DNA of 6,879 nt from Desulfobacula sp. (GTDB lineage: Bacteria; Desulfobacterota; Desulfobacteria; Desulfobacterales; Desulfobacteraceae). Location: assembly GCA_023139225.1 (NCBI GenBank), contig JAGLNZ010000065.1, forward strand, positions 1-6,879. The letters run 5' to 3'. Numbering within the stretch: the first letter of the stretch is position 1; each line of letters starts with the position of its first letter. The notes beneath the pieces were generated by a model that searched no databases, was not told where the DNA came from, and was given only the letters and a program-made list of their open reading frames with translations. This document shows, piece after piece, positions 6,209-6,879 of this stretch. A program made the position numbers and the translations under genes.

Positions 6209-6879
6209 ATGAATTTTGAAAAACTCCGGATACTCCTGATAGCGGCATTTATGCTTGTTTCACTGGTGCCATTGGCCTCCCTGGGATACAAAGCGATATC
6301 CCTGGGAGAAACCCTGATCGAAAAAAAAGCATCCTCCTACTTAAAAGGATTGTCTAAAAGGAATGCTGAAGCAATAAAAGGGTTCATGGCGGAAAGAGCA
6401 AATGATATCAACAGCCTTTCCAATATTATTTGTATTTTTGGCTTTAATTCCACAATGCTGAAAACACATTTTGAACAAATGAAGGCGCAATACAGCCCCT
6501 TTCTTGGTTTTTTTGTGCTGGATAAATCCAAAAAACGTATTTTCTCTACTCTGGATGTTTCATTTGATCCGGAACCCCTGCACTCCTTTGGTAAATCAGA
6601 AAATTCATGGCTGGGCACAAGTGTTCAAGATGTCTCCATGTTTACCATTGGGCAAAAGCAGATTCCGGCACTTATGATTTGCACACCAATGCTGAACACG
6701 TCAAAAGAACGCTGCGGGCACTTATGCGCTTTGATCGATTTCAGGATAATTGGCTCGCTGCTGAGAAAAAGCAATATAGAAATTACCGGAGAAGTCTATC
6801 TGGTAGACAAAAAAGGTAAATTTTTATCTGCATCACGATTTGGAGCAAAAGCCCTCTTGGACCATATCTCCATAACTGC
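6209..6879 (+). CDS. Membrane-anchored Cache-type sensor protein, partial (N-terminal 223 residues)
   Basis: An open frame from the ATG at 6209 to the right edge without a stop. AAAGGG lies about 7 bases before the ATG. Residues 1-6 are short and charged. Residues 7-27 form a membrane helix ending in a Leu-Val-Pro-Leu-rich stretch. Residues 28-72 look like a long helix (SLGETLIEKKASSYL, then RNAEAIKGFMAER), as at the start of double-Cache domains. The rest appears extracytoplasmic, with FFVLDKSKKRIFSTLD (101-116) and GEVYLVDKKGKFLSASRFG (194-212), the second being the usual start of the membrane-distal strand set in dCache_1 proteins. Such N-termini occur in histidine kinases, chemoreceptors and diguanylate cyclases; which one this is depends on the missing C-terminus. 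It is divergent from the ATPase gene, and TATGGT-type repeats lie in the shared upstream region. Confidence 0.85.
   Translation, partial: MNFEKLRILLIAAFMLVSLVPLASLGYKAISLGETLIEKKASSYLKGLSKRNAEAIKGFMAERANDINSLSNIICIFGFNSTMLKTHFEQMKAQYSPFLGFFVLDKSKKRIFSTLDVSFDPEPLHSFGKSENSWLGTSVQDVSMFTIGQKQIPALMICTPMLNTSKERCGHLCALIDFRIIGSLLRKSNIEITGEVYLVDKKGKFLSASRFGAKALLDHISIT

Noticed and set aside
6337..6819. Open frames at 6337-6618 (minus) and 6607-6819 (plus)
   Set aside because: Both overlap the partial Cache-type sensor starting at 6209, which has a ribosome site, a membrane helix and family-like motifs; the overlapping frames have none.

Overview
The window looks like a piece of a moderately AT-rich, Gram-negative, signalling-rich bacterial chromosome. 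Several features suggest a marine sulfate-reducing desulfobacterium (Desulfobacteraceae-like): Cache-type sensors with N-terminal membrane anchors, receiver domains of the 'MPG...TGHG...KP' type, a candidate sigma-54 promoter, and an SLC13/DASS anion permease. This assignment is inferred from protein style, because no rRNA or marker gene is present.

Positions 1-4531 (minus strand) hold a compact operon of at least three genes, read from right to left. First is a membrane histidine kinase with an N-terminal receiver domain and a periplasmic Cache sensor (4531-2486). After 38 bases comes a receiver domain fused to a complete SLC13-type anion transporter (2447-381). After 19 bases a third receiver-headed protein (361 to the left edge) runs out of the window. 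Each gene has its own good Shine-Dalgarno site. All three proteins start with a phosphorylatable receiver that keeps the acidic pocket, phospho-acceptor Asp, Thr and Lys. No DNA-binding output domain is visible. The simplest reading is a phosphorelay that senses an extracytoplasmic ligand and acts directly on a transporter, rather than only on transcription.

Positions 4532-4791 are the operon's control region. A near-consensus sigma-54 -24/-12 element lies at 4603-4588. Further upstream, two 19-bp direct repeats (17 of 19 identical, offset 33 bp) each carry a palindromic TTTACAA motif, at a distance suited to enhancer sites. A small hairpin followed by a T-run lies in the predicted leader.

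Positions 4792-6048 (minus strand) encode a AAA_14/DUF4143 ATPase of unknown role, probably a stand-alone accessory gene. Positions 6049-6208 form a divergent intergenic region with a cluster of inverted repeats built on TATGGTA, wrapped around a sigma-70-like promoter for the ATPase. Its geometry predicts a nearly leaderless mRNA.

Positions 6209-6879 (plus strand) hold the start of another membrane-anchored Cache-type sensor, open at the right edge.

The most unusual item is the receiver-SLC13 fusion and the all-receiver operon it belongs to.
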